A DNA stretch of 64,000 nucleotides from Hymenobacter taeanensis (lineage in GTDB: Bacteria > Bacteroidota > Bacteroidia > Cytophagales > Hymenobacteraceae): positions 124,001 through 188,000 of the forward strand of contig NZ_CP053538.1 of NCBI RefSeq assembly GCF_013137895.1. Reading direction: 5' to 3'. A model generated the notes under the pieces. That model had not been told where the DNA came from, made no database searches, and saw nothing but the letters and a program-made list of their open reading frames with translations. Position numbers and translations under genes: made by a program. Below, one piece after another: positions 8,477 through 17,866 of the stretch. The first letter of the stretch is position 1, and each line of letters opens with the position of its first letter.

Positions 8477-8820
8477 TGTATTAATTAAAATGTCAAGTTA
8501 TTGATTTATAGACATTTGCTGTTTTAAAACTAAATAGTAGAAATAGTAAGGAAGTAAGAAAAAAGTTTTAGCGGCTGCATTAACGTCATGTACTTGCGCT
8601 CATCAATAGAGCGTAAAGATGATATGCCCGAGCACTTTTCCACCTCCTGGTCCGCAATTTTTCTTCCGCTGATAACGGCCGGCTGGCGGGCCATCATCAC
8701 GCAGGCTGCTCCCTCCGGAAACGCCGTTAGTGGTTGTTATGCTCTGCAAAGAATAGAATCAAATCAAGGCCCTGGCAGGCCACTCCCAACACCCTCTTCC
8801 TCCTTCCACTTCCGCTTCCC
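8477..8820. other. Divergent intergenic region upstream of the ilv leader
   Basis: This separates the minus-strand TPR-like gene from the plus-strand ilv leader peptide, so promoters for both should lie here. I see no perfect TAnnTTTG. The nearest plus-strand candidate is GACATTTG at about 8508-8515, one mismatch. The open frame at 8588-8824 is not protein-like and is not called. Confidence 0.4.
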
Positions 8821-8877
8821 ATGACCACTGCTTTCTGCCTCGTCCTGCTAGTCATTATTCTGCCATTGCCAGGCTGA
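8821..8877 (+). CDS. Branched-chain-rich leader peptide of the ilv operon
   Basis: An 18-codon frame encodes MTTAFCLVLLVIILPLPG and ends at TGA. Positions 7-14 are an unbroken run of Leu, Val and Ile (LVLLVIIL), the three end products of the operon that begins 102 bases downstream. A rho-independent terminator lies 28 bases after the stop. This is the standard layout of ribosome-mediated attenuation, as in ilvL of enterobacteria: when charged Leu, Val or Ile tRNA is scarce the ribosome stalls in the run and the terminator fails to form. The frame alone could arise by chance; the run plus the terminator makes it convincing. Confidence 0.8.
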   Translation: MTTAFCLVLLVIILPLPG

Positions 8878-8905
8878 AAGGAAGCGCCTTGTCTCTGATC
8901 CGACT

Positions 8906-8940
8906 AGCCTTTCTCAGCCCAGCGCTCGGAAAGGTTTTTT
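8906..8940 (+). terminator. ilv attenuator (rho-independent terminator)
   Basis: CCTTTCTCAGC at 8908-8918 pairs with GCTCGGAAAGG at 8924-8934, with one C-C mismatch and one G-T wobble, around a five-base loop, and is followed by six T. A competing pairing is available: AGCGC at 8883-8887, just after the leader stop, can pair with GCGCT at 8922-8926 inside the terminator and could act as antiterminator. ilvE starts 39 bases downstream. Confidence 0.75.
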
Positions 8941-8978
8941 CATAGCCGGTTTTCCCTCTCCTTACCTCACTTACTACC

Positions 8979-9878
8979 ATGTATTTCACCAGTAATACCA
9001 TTGCCTTTTTGGATGGCGAGTTCGTGCCGGCCGAGCAGGCTACCTGCGGCGTGTATGCCCAGTCGCTGCACTATGGCTACTCCGTATTCGAGGGCATCAG
9101 GGCCTACAATACACCCGCCGGAGCCCGCATTTTCAAGGCAGAGGAACACTATGAGCGGCTGCATTACTCGTGCAAAGCAGTGGGGCTGCCGCTGGAGTAC
9201 TCGGTAGAGGAACTCACACGCATCAGCTATGAGGTACTGAAACGCAACAACCTGACGGATGCGTACATCCGCCCGCTGGTGTATGCCGCCACGCCCAACA
9301 TGAGCCTCAAGGCAGCCACCACCAGCAACTTACTGATTGCAGTGTGGGAATGGGGCAAATACCTCGGCGACCAAAGCCTGCGCCTCACCATCTCGCCCTA
9401 TGAGCGCCCCAACCCCAAAGCGGTGCCCATTGAGGCGAAAGTAGGCGGCCACTATGTTAACTCCATCATTGCCAGCACCGAGGCCAAAAGCCGCGGCTAC
9501 GATGAAGCCCTGCTGCTGGACATGAACGGCTGCGTAGCCGAAGGGCCCGGCGCCAACTTCTTCTTTGAGCGCGACGGAGAGCTGTACACGGCCCCACAAG
9601 GCAGCATTCTGCGCGGCATCACCCGCAACACCATCATCGACCTGGCCCGCGAGGCCGGCATCACGGTGCACGAAAAGTTCTTCACCCCCGACGAGCTGCG
9701 TACTGCTTCGGCGGCCTTCATGACGGGAACCGCAGCTGAGGTTATCGGCATTGCCTCGGTGGATGATGTAGTATTTGAAAAGTCATTTCAGCACTCCATC
9801 GGCGGCATGCTCGCCAGCCATTACCACGCTTTGGTAACGGGGCAAGCCGTGAGCCGCAACGCTTCAATAGTGGCCTAG
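8979..9878 (+). CDS. ilvE: Branched-chain amino-acid aminotransferase
   Basis: 299 residues, the usual size for this fold-type IV PLP enzyme. It transfers amino groups between glutamate and the 2-oxo acids of Leu, Ile and Val, the last step of all three pathways. Visible marks are HYGYSVFEGIRAY near the N-terminus, the PLP lysine at about K154 in IEAKVGGHYVNS, EALLLDMNGCVAEGPGANFF, and the phosphate-binding GSILRGITR and TGTAAEVIGI. It is the first structural gene after the leader and attenuator. The TAG stop lies inside a GGCCTAG motif. A 183-bp inverted-repeat element separates it from ilvD. Confidence 0.96.
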   Translation: MYFTSNTIAFLDGEFVPAEQATCGVYAQSLHYGYSVFEGIRAYNTPAGARIFKAEEHYERLHYSCKAVGLPLEYSVEELTRISYEVLKRNNLTDAYIRPLVYAATPNMSLKAATTSNLLIAVWEWGKYLGDQSLRLTISPYERPNPKAVPIEAKVGGHYVNSIIASTEAKSRGYDEALLLDMNGCVAEGPGANFFFERDGELYTAPQGSILRGITRNTIIDLAREAGITVHEKFFTPDELRTASAAFMTGTAAEVIGIASVDDVVFEKSFQHSIGGMLASHYHALVTGQAVSRNASIVA

Positions 9879-9879
9879 C

Positions 9880-10062
9880 GGTGGACCTCACCCCCCGGCC
9901 CCCTCTCCTCAGGGAGAGGGGTAGCCTCACGACAATGAATAGCCAACCTGAATAGCGCGCCTTCATTAGGCCATCTTTTATCATATCTCGAGAGCCCATT
10001 GTTCATTGCCTCCGTGGCTCCCCCTCTCCCTGAGGAGAGGGGGCCGGGGGGTGAGGTCCACC
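9880..10062. repeat. Family A inverted-repeat (MITE-like) element
   Basis: Perfect 42-base terminal inverted repeats (9880-9921 and 10021-10062, GGTGGACCTCACCCCCCGGC...) flank a 99-base AT-richer centre. It starts one base after the ilvE stop and ends 28 bases before ilvD. As RNA it would fold into one long hairpin inside the operon transcript. No coding content. Relatives are at 14298-14444, 58504-58685 and, as a half copy, about 15643-15681. Confidence 0.9.
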
Positions 10063-10090
10063 ACCAGAACAATACAACTTCCTCCACCCA

Positions 10091-11815
10091 ATGGCCTTGA
10101 ACAAATACAGCCGCATCTACACCCAGGACGACAGCCTGCCGGCATCCCAAGCCATGCTTATTGGCTCGGGGCTTTCGGATGCTGATTTGCACAAGCCGTT
10201 CGTGGGCATCTGCTCCACGGGCTTCGAGGGCAATACCTGCAACATGCACTTGAACGGCCTGGCCGATCAGGTGAAGGTAGGCGTGCAGGAGCAAGGCTTG
10301 GTGGGGCTGCGGTTTAACACGATTGGGGTAAGCGACGGAATTACCAATGGCACGGCGGGCATGCGCTACTCCCTGGTTTCCCGGGAAATCATTGCCGATT
10401 CCATTGAGGCCATGGCCGGGGCGCACAACTACGATGCCCTGGCCTGCGTGATGGGCTGCGACAAAAACATGCCCGGTGCTCTCATTGCTATGGCGCGCCT
10501 GAACCGGCCTTCCCTGATGGTGTACGGGGGCACCATTAAGGGCGGCACGTTTAAGGGGCAGCAGCTCAACATTGTGTCGTGCTTTGAGGCCTACGGCAAG
10601 AAGCTGCAGGGGCAGATATCGGACGAGGATTACAAGGGCATCATCCACAATGCCTGCCCGGGGCCCGGAGCCTGCGGCGGCATGTACACGGCGAATACCA
10701 TGGCGGCGGCCATTGAAACGCTGGGCATGAGCGTCCCGTTTTCCTCGTCCTCCCCTGCGGTTAGCCAGGAGAAGCAGCAGGAGTGCCTCACAGCCGGCGC
10801 CTACCTGCGCCGCCTGCTCGAACTCGACCTCAAGCCCCGCGACATTCTGGTGCGCGAGGCCTTCGAAAATGCTCTGGTGATGACGACCGTGCTAGGCGGC
10901 TCTACCAACGCTGTGCTCCACCTGATTGCCATTGCCCACGCCGCTGGCGTGCACCTCACCATGGAAGACTTTCAGGCCGTCAGCAACCGTACCCCGGTAC
11001 TAGCCGACCTCAAGCCCAGCGGCAAGTACCTGATGGAAGATTTATCGGCGCTGGGCGGGGTGCCAGCCGTGATGAAAACCTTGCTGAACCTAGGCCTCCT
11101 CCACGGCGATTTACTAACGGTAACCGGCCAGACCCTCGCCGAAAACCTCGCCGACGTGCAGCCCCTGGGCGCCGAGCAGGATTTGCTTCGCCCCCTGGAT
11201 AACCCCATCAAAGCCGACGGCCATATTCAGATCCTGTATGGCAATCTGGCTTCGAAGGGAGCTGTTGCCAAAATTACCGGCAAGGAAGGTCTGCGGTTTG
11301 AGGGCCCGGCCATTGTGTTCAACTCCGAAGAAGAGCTGAACGAAGGCATCACGCAGGGCAAGATTCAGCCCGGCCAGGTAGTCGTGATTCGTTACGTGGG
11401 GCCCAAGGGCGGACCGGGTATGCCGGAAATGCTCAAGCCGACCTCGGCCATTATTGGGGCCGGCCTGGGCGACAAAGTGGCCCTGATTACGGACGGCCGC
11501 TTTTCGGGTGGCACGCATGGCTTCGTGATTGGGCACGTGTGCCCCGAGGCCTACGACGGCGGCACCATTGCGCTGGTAGAGGACGGCGACTGGATTGTGC
11601 TGGACGCCGGTACCAACACCATTGATGTGCAGGTAGATGACGCCTTGCTGGAACTACGCCGCCAGCAGTGGCAGCGGCCCCGGCCTAACGTGCAACAAGG
11701 CGTGCTGCTGAAGTATATCCGCACGGTTAGCGACGCGAGCCGCGGCTGTATCACCGATTACCAGGAAGACCATGTACTTGAACCCACCACCCCAGCCCGT
11801 GCCAACCTCGCCTGA
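10091..11815 (+). CDS. ilvD: Dihydroxy-acid dehydratase
   Basis: 574 residues. It dehydrates 2,3-dihydroxy-isovalerate and -methylvalerate to the 2-oxo acids used by IlvE. The iron-sulphur cysteines are in place: C50 in [14 protein letters not shown]123 in [11 protein letters not shown] and C195 in [32 protein letters not shown] near the C-terminus is the other family signature. It overlaps the start of ilvB by 44 bases in a different frame, which suggests coupled translation. Confidence 0.96.
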   Translation: MALNKYSRIYTQDDSLPASQAMLIGSGLSDADLHKPFVGICSTGFEGNTCNMHLNGLADQVKVGVQEQGLVGLRFNTIGVSDGITNGTAGMRYSLVSREIIADSIEAMAGAHNYDALACVMGCDKNMPGALIAMARLNRPSLMVYGGTIKGGTFKGQQLNIVSCFEAYGKKLQGQISDEDYKGIIHNACPGPGACGGMYTANTMAAAIETLGMSVPFSSSSPAVSQEKQQECLTAGAYLRRLLELDLKPRDILVREAFENALVMTTVLGGSTNAVLHLIAIAHAAGVHLTMEDFQAVSNRTPVLADLKPSGKYLMEDLSALGGVPAVMKTLLNLGLLHGDLLTVTGQTLAENLADVQPLGAEQDLLRPLDNPIKADGHIQILYGNLASKGAVAKITGKEGLRFEGPAIVFNSEEELNEGITQGKIQPGQVVVIRYVGPKGGPGMPEMLKPTSAIIGAGLGDKVALITDGRFSGGTHGFVIGHVCPEAYDGGTIALVEDGDWIVLDAGTNTIDVQVDDALLELRRQQWQRPRPNVQQGVLLKYIRTVSDASRGCITDYQEDHVLEPTTPARANLA

Positions 11816-13535
11816 AACGGCCGTAGCTACGGCGTTGCCTAGCACCCAGCCCCTATCGGGAGCCCAGGCCACGCTGCATGCCCTGCTGGCGGAGGGCGTG
11901 GATACTGTGTTCGGCTACCCCGGCGGCGCCATCATCCCGATCTATGACGCGCTCTACGACTTCAAGGAGCAGCTGAACCATGTGCTGGTGCGCCACGAGC
12001 AGGGCGGCATTCACGCGGCCCAGGGCTACGCCCGGTCGTCGGGTAAGGTGGGCGTGGTATTCGCGACCAGTGGCCCTGGCGCTACCAACCTGGTGACTGG
12101 CCTAGCCGATGCCCTGATTGATAGCACGCCGCTGGTGTGCATTACGGGCCAGGTGTTTGCGCACTTGCTGGGCACCGATGCCTTTCAGGAAACCGACATC
12201 ATCAACATCACCACACCCATTACCAAGTGGAACCATCAGGTAACGGACGCCAGTGAAATTCCGGAGGCGCTGGCCAAGGCCTTCTACATCGCGCGCAGCG
12301 GCCGGCCCGGTCCGGTCCTGATTGATATCACCAAAAACGCCCAGATGCAAAAGGCGGAGTTCCCGCCGTATCAGCCCTGCAACCATATCCGCAGCTACCG
12401 CCCCAGGCCACTCGTGCGCTCAGAATATGTGGCGCAGGCAGCCGCCCTCATCAACCAAGCCAAGCGCCCTCTGGTGCTGTGGGGCCAAGGCGTGTTGCTA
12501 GGCCAGGCAGAGCAGGAGTTCAAACAGTTCATTGAGAAAAGCGGCATTCCGGCGGCCTGGACCATCCTCGGCGCTGGTGCCCTACCCACCGGCCACCCCC
12601 TCAACGTGGGCATGCTGGGCATGCACGGCAACTACGGTCCCAACGTGCTGACCAATGAGTGCGACGTGCTCATTGCCATTGGCATGCGCTTCGACGACCG
12701 GGTAACGGGCCGCCTCGACAAATACGCCCGCCAAGCCCAGGTTATTCACCTCGACATCGACCCCACCGAAATCGACAAGAACGTGAAGGCCACCGTGCCG
12801 GTGTGGGGCGACTGTAAGGAAACCCTGCCCCTGCTCACAGAGCTAGTGGAAGCCCGCACCCACCCCGAGTGGCGCCAACGCTTCCGAGACCACGACGCGG
12901 AGGAAATTGCCGCTGTCATTCAGGACGAGCTGTTTCCGACCTCCGACGAGCTGACCATGGGCGAGGTAATCCAGCAGCTGAATGAGCTGACCCAGGGCGA
13001 GGCCATCATCGTGACCGACGTAGGCCAGCACCAGATGGTGGCTTGCCGCTACGCCCGGCTCAACCACACCCGCAGTAACATCACCAGCGGTGGCCTGGGC
13101 ACCATGGGCTTTGCTCTGCCGGCCGCCATCGGGGCCAAGTACGGCGCCCCAGAGCGCACGGTGGTAGCTGTCATCGGTGATGGGGGCATTCAGATGACGA
13201 TTCAGGAGTTGGGCACCATCATGCAGACCGGCGTGAACGTGAAAATCCTGCTGCTCAACAACCAGTTTCTGGGCATGGTACGCCAGTGGCAGGAGATGTT
13301 TCATGACCGGCGCTACTCCTTCGTTGACATTGCCAGCCCCGACTACGTGACCGTGGCCAGCGGCTACAGCATTGCCGGCCGCCGCGTGGAGTACCGCCCC
13401 GAGCTGCAAGCCGCCCTCCGCGAGATGCTGGAACACCCCGGCTCCTTCCTACTGGAGGTGATGGTAACCAAGGAGAACAACATCTTCCCGATGGTGCCCC
13501 AAGGCTGCGGGGTTGGGGAGATACGGTTGAAGTAG
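11772..13535 (+). CDS. ilvB: Acetolactate synthase, large (catalytic) subunit
   Basis: 587 residues. TPP-dependent enzyme that condenses pyruvate with pyruvate or 2-oxobutyrate, the first common step to Val, Leu and Ile. [15 protein letters not shown], the TPP-activating Glu at about E76 in [28 protein letters not shown] and the TPP/metal motif GDGGIQM...[14 protein letters not shown] are all present. The annotated ATG lies 44 bases inside ilvD. The first 25 residues are Pro-rich and poorly conserved, so a GTG at 11799 is an alternative start. The regulatory subunit follows after a repeat. Confidence 0.95.
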   Translation: MYLNPPPQPVPTSPETAVATALPSTQPLSGAQATLHALLAEGVDTVFGYPGGAIIPIYDALYDFKEQLNHVLVRHEQGGIHAAQGYARSSGKVGVVFATSGPGATNLVTGLADALIDSTPLVCITGQVFAHLLGTDAFQETDIINITTPITKWNHQVTDASEIPEALAKAFYIARSGRPGPVLIDITKNAQMQKAEFPPYQPCNHIRSYRPRPLVRSEYVAQAAALINQAKRPLVLWGQGVLLGQAEQEFKQFIEKSGIPAAWTILGAGALPTGHPLNVGMLGMHGNYGPNVLTNECDVLIAIGMRFDDRVTGRLDKYARQAQVIHLDIDPTEIDKNVKATVPVWGDCKETLPLLTELVEARTHPEWRQRFRDHDAEEIAAVIQDELFPTSDELTMGEVIQQLNELTQGEAIIVTDVGQHQMVACRYARLNHTRSNITSGGLGTMGFALPAAIGAKYGAPERTVVAVIGDGGIQMTIQELGTIMQTGVNVKILLLNNQFLGMVRQWQEMFHDRRYSFVDIASPDYVTVASGYSIAGRRVEYRPELQAALREMLEHPGSFLLEVMVTKENNIFPMVPQGCGVGEIRLK

Positions 13536-13569
13536 AACGATTCAAAAGCCTGGCAGAACGTCAAGCTGA

Positions 13570-13650
13570 GCGCAGCCGAAGCATCTCTACCGCTTCGCTG
13601 CTGAGGCCTAGGCCAGTGATTAGCCAGAGGGAGAGATGCTTCGGCTGCGC
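13570..13650. repeat. Family B inverted-repeat element
   Basis: 19-base perfect arms, GCGCAGCCGAAGCATCTCT at 13570-13588 and its complement at 13632-13650, surround a short centre that contains a complete GGCCTAGGCC palindrome. The outer right flank departs from the usual family sequence (an insertion after CTGCGC), so this copy is partly decayed. It fills the ilvB-ilvN gap. Confidence 0.8.
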
Positions 13651-13693
13651 GGACGCCAGATCAAGCATGACAGGCCATTTAGTAGCTAATAAC

Positions 13694-14299
13694 ATGCACC
13701 AGCAATCCATCGACCGGCGGGAGTACAACATCACGGCTTACACCGAGAACCAAGTGGGGCTGCTGAACCGCATTGCCATCATCTTCTCCCGGCGCAAAAT
13801 CAACATCGAGAGTCTCAACACCTCCCCTTCGGAGGTAGAAGGCATTCACCGCTTCAATATTGTGGTGGTGGAAACCGAGGATGTAGTGCGCAAGATTGCC
13901 CGTCAGATTGAAAAGCAGGTGGAAGTACTCAAGGTGTACTTCAATACCAACGAGGACGTCATCTGGCAGGAAATGGCGCTCTACAAAGTGCCCACCGACG
14001 TCATTGCGGAGCGCGTGATTGTGGAGCGCCTACTGCGGGAGCACGGTGCCCGCGTTGTGGTAATTCGCAAGGATTACACGGTGTTCGAAACCACCGGCCA
14101 TCGCGAGGAAACCGACAAGCTCCTGACGGTGCTGCAGCCCTACGGCCTCATCGAGTTTGTGCGCTCGGCCCGCATTGCCATAATTAAAGACAGCCAGGGC
14201 TTTCATCACAAACTCCGCGAGTTTGAGCGCACCGAGCCCAGCCCGGAGGTCAGCGAAAACGACTACCTCAACAGCCGCGACAAGGTATTCACGATGTGA
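13694..14299 (+). CDS. ilvN: Acetolactate synthase, small (regulatory) subunit
   Basis: 201 residues from the ATG at 13694. The frame is open from 13616, but those codons read through the repeat element, and the ATG directly precedes the conserved start REYNITAYTENQVGLLNRI. An ACT domain occupies roughly residues 10-85 (IAIIFSRRKINIESLNTS, IHRFNIVVV) and a second ALS_SS-C region follows (LYKVPTDVIAERVIVERL). It confers valine feedback on IlvB. The stop codon overlaps the first bases of the next repeat element. Confidence 0.93.
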   Translation: MHQQSIDRREYNITAYTENQVGLLNRIAIIFSRRKINIESLNTSPSEVEGIHRFNIVVVETEDVVRKIARQIEKQVEVLKVYFNTNEDVIWQEMALYKVPTDVIAERVIVERLLREHGARVVVIRKDYTVFETTGHREETDKLLTVLQPYGLIEFVRSARIAIIKDSQGFHHKLREFERTEPSPEVSENDYLNSRDKVFTM

Positions 14300-14444
14300 C
14301 CTCACCCCCGGCCCCTCTCCTCCGGGAGAGGGGTGCGTTCTAGAAGCAATTATCAAGGAGCAATGATCAGTAACACATTACTCATTCATCATGGCCCCGC
14401 GTCTGGCACCCCTCTCCCCGAGGAGAGGGGCTGGGGGTGAGGTC
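14298..14444. repeat. Family A inverted-repeat element
   Basis: 39-base arms (14298-14336 and 14406-14444) match at all but two positions. The left arm is identical to the left arm of the copy at 58504, and the centres share GAGCAATGATCAGTAAC, so the two are copies of one element 44 kb apart. It begins on the ilvN stop codon and ends 50 bases before ilvC. Confidence 0.88.
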
Positions 14445-14494
14445 CCCCATAGAACAACAACTCAAATTCATCTTCCAACTCAATACCTAACCTC

Positions 14495-15562
14495 ATGGCA
14501 ACCATCAACTTTGGCGGCGTAGAAGAGCACGTAGTTACCCGCGACGAATTCCCTCTGGAGAAAGCCCGCGCAATTCTGAAAGAGGAAACTATTGCCGTGA
14601 TTGGCTACGGCGTGCAGGGCCCCGGCCAGGCGCTAAACCTGCGCGACAACGGCTTCAACGTCATCATTGGGCAACGCCGCGACTCTGCTTCCTGGAGCAA
14701 GGCCGAAGCGGATGGCTGGGTGGAAGGCGAAACGCTGTTCGACATTGAAGAAGCTGCCGAGCGAGGCACCATCATCGCCAACCTGCTCTCCGATGCTGGC
14801 CAGATTGCGGTGTGGCCTACGCTGAAAGCCAAGCTGACGGCCGGCAAAACCCTGTACTTCTCACACGGCTTCGGCATCACCTTCAATGACCAGACTGGCA
14901 TCATTCCGCCCGCCGATGTAGACGTGGTATTAGTGGCTCCGAAGGGTAGCGGCACCAGCCTGCGCCGCCTGTTTGTGGCCGGAGGCGGGTTAAACTCGTC
15001 GTTTGCCGTGTACCAGGATGCTACCGGACAGGCCTACGACAAGGCTATTGCCCTGGGCATTGGGGTAGGCTCGGGCTACTTGTTTGAAACCGACTTCAAG
15101 CGCGAAGTGTACTCTGACCTCACCGGCGAGCGGGGCGTACTGATGGGGGCCTTGGCCGGCATCATCGAGGCTCAATACCAAGTGCTGCGCCAGCGGGGCC
15201 ACTCCCCTTCCGAGGCCTTCAACGAAACCGTGGAGGAGCTCACCCAGAGCCTCGTACCACTGGTAGGTGAAAACGGCATGGACTGGATGTTCAGCAACTG
15301 CTCCGTAACCGCTCAGCGCGGCGCCCTCGACTGGAAAGGCCGCTTCCGCGAGGCTACCCTGCCCGTACTTAACGAACTCTACGACAGCGTAGCCTCAGGC
15401 CAGGAAGCCGCCCGCACCATCCAGCGTGGCTCTACTCCCGGCTACCGCAAGGAGCTGGAAGCGGAACTGAAGGAAGTACGCGACTCAGAGCTGTGGCAGA
15501 CCGGTGCCACGGTGCGCGAGCTACGTTCTAAAGCCACTGAGAAAGTAGAGGAGCTAAGCTAA
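14495..15562 (+). CDS. ilvC: Ketol-acid reductoisomerase
   Basis: 355 residues. It isomerises and reduces acetolactate and aceto-hydroxybutyrate to the dihydroxy acids used by IlvD. A Rossmann motif IAVIGYGVQGPGQALNL lies near residue 33. The following loop QRRDSASWSKAEADGW carries Arg and Ser, as expected for NADPH. The C-terminal helical domain has the metal-binding acidic residues in VYSDLTGERGVLMGALAGII and EAFNETVEELTQSL. Repeat elements bound the gene on both sides. Confidence 0.95.
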   Translation: MATINFGGVEEHVVTRDEFPLEKARAILKEETIAVIGYGVQGPGQALNLRDNGFNVIIGQRRDSASWSKAEADGWVEGETLFDIEEAAERGTIIANLLSDAGQIAVWPTLKAKLTAGKTLYFSHGFGITFNDQTGIIPPADVDVVLVAPKGSGTSLRRLFVAGGGLNSSFAVYQDATGQAYDKAIALGIGVGSGYLFETDFKREVYSDLTGERGVLMGALAGIIEAQYQVLRQRGHSPSEAFNETVEELTQSLVPLVGENGMDWMFSNCSVTAQRGALDWKGRFREATLPVLNELYDSVASGQEAARTIQRGSTPGYRKELEAELKEVRDSELWQTGATVRELRSKATEKVEELS

Positions 15563-15580
15563 AAGCCTCTGGAAATTAAC

Positions 15581-15727
15581 AAGAACGTCATGCCGTGCGC
15601 AGCCGAGACATCTCGCGTGCTGACGTTGGGGTAGTATTCACTCCCCCTCTCCCCGTGGAGAGGGGCCGGGGGGTGAGGTCCAACGATTCGAGCGAGATGT
15701 CTCGACTGCGCTCGACATGACGTTCTT
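15581..15727. repeat. Family B inverted repeat with a family A half element nested inside
   Basis: About 36-base imperfect arms (AAGAACGTCATGCCGTGCGC... at 15581 and its counterpart ending at 15727, about three mismatches) flank a centre holding one family A arm at about 15643-15681 (CCCCTCTCC...GGGGGGTGAGGTCC) without its partner. One element type seems to have landed in the other, or the two recombined. It fills the ilvC-ilvA gap. Confidence 0.8.
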
Positions 15728-15748
15728 TTTGTTGCTCACAACTCACCT

Positions 15749-17020
15749 ATGGAACAAGACACTCTCACCTCTGCCCCCACGGTGCGGCTGGAAAACGTGG
15801 AACGGGCGGCCCGCACGCTGGATGGCGTCATCTACAAAACGCTGCTGCAGCACAACCTAGGCCTGTCGGAGGCGTATGGGGCGCAGGTGTACCTGAAGCG
15901 TGAGGACCTACAAGTGGTGCGTTCCTACAAAATCAGGGGGGCGTATAACAAGATGGCCGGCCTGAGCCGGGAGCAGTCGGGGCGGGATGTGGTGTGCGCC
16001 AGCGCGGGCAACCACGCGCAGGGAGTGGCCTACGCCTGCCAGCTATTGGGGCTGCGGGGCCACATTTTTATGCCCGCCCAAACCCCGGCGCAGAAGGTAA
16101 ACAAGGTGCGCTTGTTTGGGAAAGACCAGGTAGAAGTCATCCTGACCGGGGCCACCTTCGATGACACGTATAAGGCCGCGAAAGACTTCTGCGACCAGCG
16201 GGGCAGCACCTTCGTGCATCCCTTTGATGACCTGGCCATTGTGGAAGGTCAGGCCACGGTAGGCCTGGAGATTCTGCGCGACGCCCCCGGCTCCATTGAC
16301 TATTGCTTTATGCCTATTGGTGGCGGTGGCCTAGCCTCGGGCGTGAGCAGCGTGTTTCGGCAGTTGAGCCCCCACACCAAGCTGATTGGGGTGCAGCCGC
16401 TGGGGGCTCCTTCCATGCAGCGTGCTATGCAGACTGGCCTACGCCAACCCCTGGAGCACATCGAGAGCTTCGTGGACGGCGCCGCCGTAAAATGCCCCGG
16501 CGAACTGACGTTTGAGTTGTGCCGGGAGCTGCTAGATGAGGTGGCCTTGGTACCAGAAGGCCAAGTGTGCGAGGACCTGCTGAAGATGTATAACGAGGAA
16601 GGCATTGTGCTGGAGCCGGCGGGCACGCTCAGCGTCTCGGCCCTGCACCAGTACGCCGACCAGATCCGGGGCAAAACGGTAGTGTGTGTGCTCAGCGGCT
16701 CTAACAACGACATTACCCGCATGGAGGACATCAAGGAACGCGCCATGCGCCACCAAGGCCGCAAGCACTACTTCCTAGTAACCTTCAACCAGAAGCCCGG
16801 GGCCCTGCGCCGCTTCGTGAACCACGTACTGCGCGAGGACGACGACATCATCCAGTTTCAGTACATCAAGAAGAACAACAAGGAAAAAGGCCCCGTTTTC
16901 ATCGGCCTAGAAGTCCAGCGCCCTCACGATATAGAAGGAATCCAGTTGCGCATGGCCGCCGAAGGCTTCGGCTACGAATACCTAAACGGCAAGCAGGACT
17001 TCCTGAGTTTACTGGTTTGA
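15749..17020 (+). CDS. ilvA: Threonine ammonia-lyase (threonine dehydratase), biosynthetic
   Basis: 423 residues. PLP enzyme that converts threonine to 2-oxobutyrate for isoleucine. The PLP lysine is at about K61 in RSYKIRGAYNKM; ASAGNHAQGVAYAC and the glycine loop PIGGGGLASG bind cofactor phosphate and substrate. A single C-terminal ACT-like regulatory region starts near residue 340 (HYFLVTFNQKPGALRRFVNHVL). E. coli IlvA has two such repeats, so this is the shorter type. Position after ilvC supports the biosynthetic rather than catabolic role. Confidence 0.94.
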   Translation: MEQDTLTSAPTVRLENVERAARTLDGVIYKTLLQHNLGLSEAYGAQVYLKREDLQVVRSYKIRGAYNKMAGLSREQSGRDVVCASAGNHAQGVAYACQLLGLRGHIFMPAQTPAQKVNKVRLFGKDQVEVILTGATFDDTYKAAKDFCDQRGSTFVHPFDDLAIVEGQATVGLEILRDAPGSIDYCFMPIGGGGLASGVSSVFRQLSPHTKLIGVQPLGAPSMQRAMQTGLRQPLEHIESFVDGAAVKCPGELTFELCRELLDEVALVPEGQVCEDLLKMYNEEGIVLEPAGTLSVSALHQYADQIRGKTVVCVLSGSNNDITRMEDIKERAMRHQGRKHYFLVTFNQKPGALRRFVNHVLREDDDIIQFQYIKKNNKEKGPVFIGLEVQRPHDIEGIQLRMAAEGFGYEYLNGKQDFLSLLV

Positions 17021-17069
17021 AGCAGAGGAAAAGTCAGATTGCAATATTATTCCTCACTCACATTTAATA

Positions 17070-17149
17070 CTATTTAAAATCTTCCGGCTTTAGCATAACA
17101 TTAAAACCCTTGTCTCTTTCCGGGTCATAGAAAGAAACTCCAATATCTT
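17070..17149 (-). pseudogene. Out-of-frame coding remnant downstream of the 17150-17866 gene
   Basis: On the minus strand, directly past the TGA of the neighbouring gene, the frame shifted by one base stays open and reads LLKDIGVSFYDPERDKGF and on to a TAG at 17070-17072. The residue mix is protein-like and similar in base use to the gene before it. A one-base deletion near the A-rich stretch at 17155-17165, or a -1 ribosomal shift, would join the two into a protein of about 265 residues. Confidence 0.5.
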
Positions 17150-17866
17150 TCAGTAGCTTTTATTTATCTCTTTGGCCTTTGACTTTGCCTTTTCTACATA
17201 GTGGTTTTCGACTACATACTTAGCAAACTTAACCGCTGCCTGTTTAAACTCTTTTTCTTCGGCGTTACCATTTTCAGGCATTTTCGTTTCAACCTGAATG
17301 GCTAACAGTCCTTTATCTTTCTCGATATGGACAATGTTTATTCCCCTTACTTTATAAGTAATATTGTCTATCAAAATAGTAGACACGTCTTCTACTGGTG
17401 TTTCTTGTCCTGCAGTGGTGAAGGCCTTCGAGCTATTGAGAGGTATATTTTGCACCGATACTAGTCTTTTAGGACTCACCCCTGCTACCAAATTCGAATT
17501 TTCAAAAAATAATACATCCACATACACATCAGCATTAGTATCCGAACTTTTTGAAAGCCCTTTAAACCTATAGAAATTTATTTTTTTACTATCAATAATT
17601 TTCACTCTACTCATCGACAAATCATACGAGGTGGCAGTTGAAAGAATGGCGCTTATTTGCCCCAAGCCCGTACTTAATTGTTCTTCTGAAAAATTAGGCA
17701 CATTCTTTTTATCAAAGAGTTGCCACACCTCTTGGGTTTTACCCTCAGAAATAAGTATTATAACTTTCCTCCCAATTGCTACTTGCTCGTTATCTGGCTG
17801 CTGCCCAAATGCTATATTAAAGGTTAGCAGCAAGCCCAGAATTAGTATTATTTTAAAATCCTTCAT
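17150..17866 (-). CDS. AT-rich secreted protein of unknown function inside the ilv-leu cluster
   Basis: 238 residues with a signal peptide (MKDFKIILILGLLLTFNIAFG, cleaved near QQ). The early mature part, GKTQEVWQLFDKK...FSEEQLSTGLGQI, resembles DUF3887-type secreted proteins, where such segments precede a cystatin-like fold; the match is by eye only. Codon use is clearly AT-richer than the flanking ilv and leu genes, and it lies on the opposite strand, splitting the cluster. Transfer or late insertion is likely. The C-terminus may be truncated by a frameshift, since coding-like sequence continues in another frame to 17070. Confidence 0.7.
   Translation of the reverse strand: MKDFKIILILGLLLTFNIAFGQQPDNEQVAIGRKVIILISEGKTQEVWQLFDKKNVPNFSEEQLSTGLGQISAILSTATSYDLSMSRVKIIDSKKINFYRFKGLSKSSDTNADVYVDVLFFENSNLVAGVSPKRLVSVQNIPLNSSKAFTTAGQETPVEDVSTILIDNITYKVRGINIVHIEKDKGLLAIQVETKMPENGNAEEKEFKQAAVKFAKYVVENHYVEKAKSKAKEINKSY

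Noticed and set aside
8588..8824. Frame of 78 codons upstream of ilvE
   Set aside because: Composition is not protein-like and it runs into the ilv leader peptide in another frame; the leader with its terminator explains the region better.
9875..10648. Long minus-strand frame across the ilvE-ilvD gap
   Set aside because: It reads through the family A repeat and then antisense to ilvD; a high-GC shadow frame.
11772..11815. Frameshift between ilvD and ilvB
   Set aside because: Both proteins are complete with all motifs; the 44-base overlap is normal for coupled genes, and a later GTG could shorten it.
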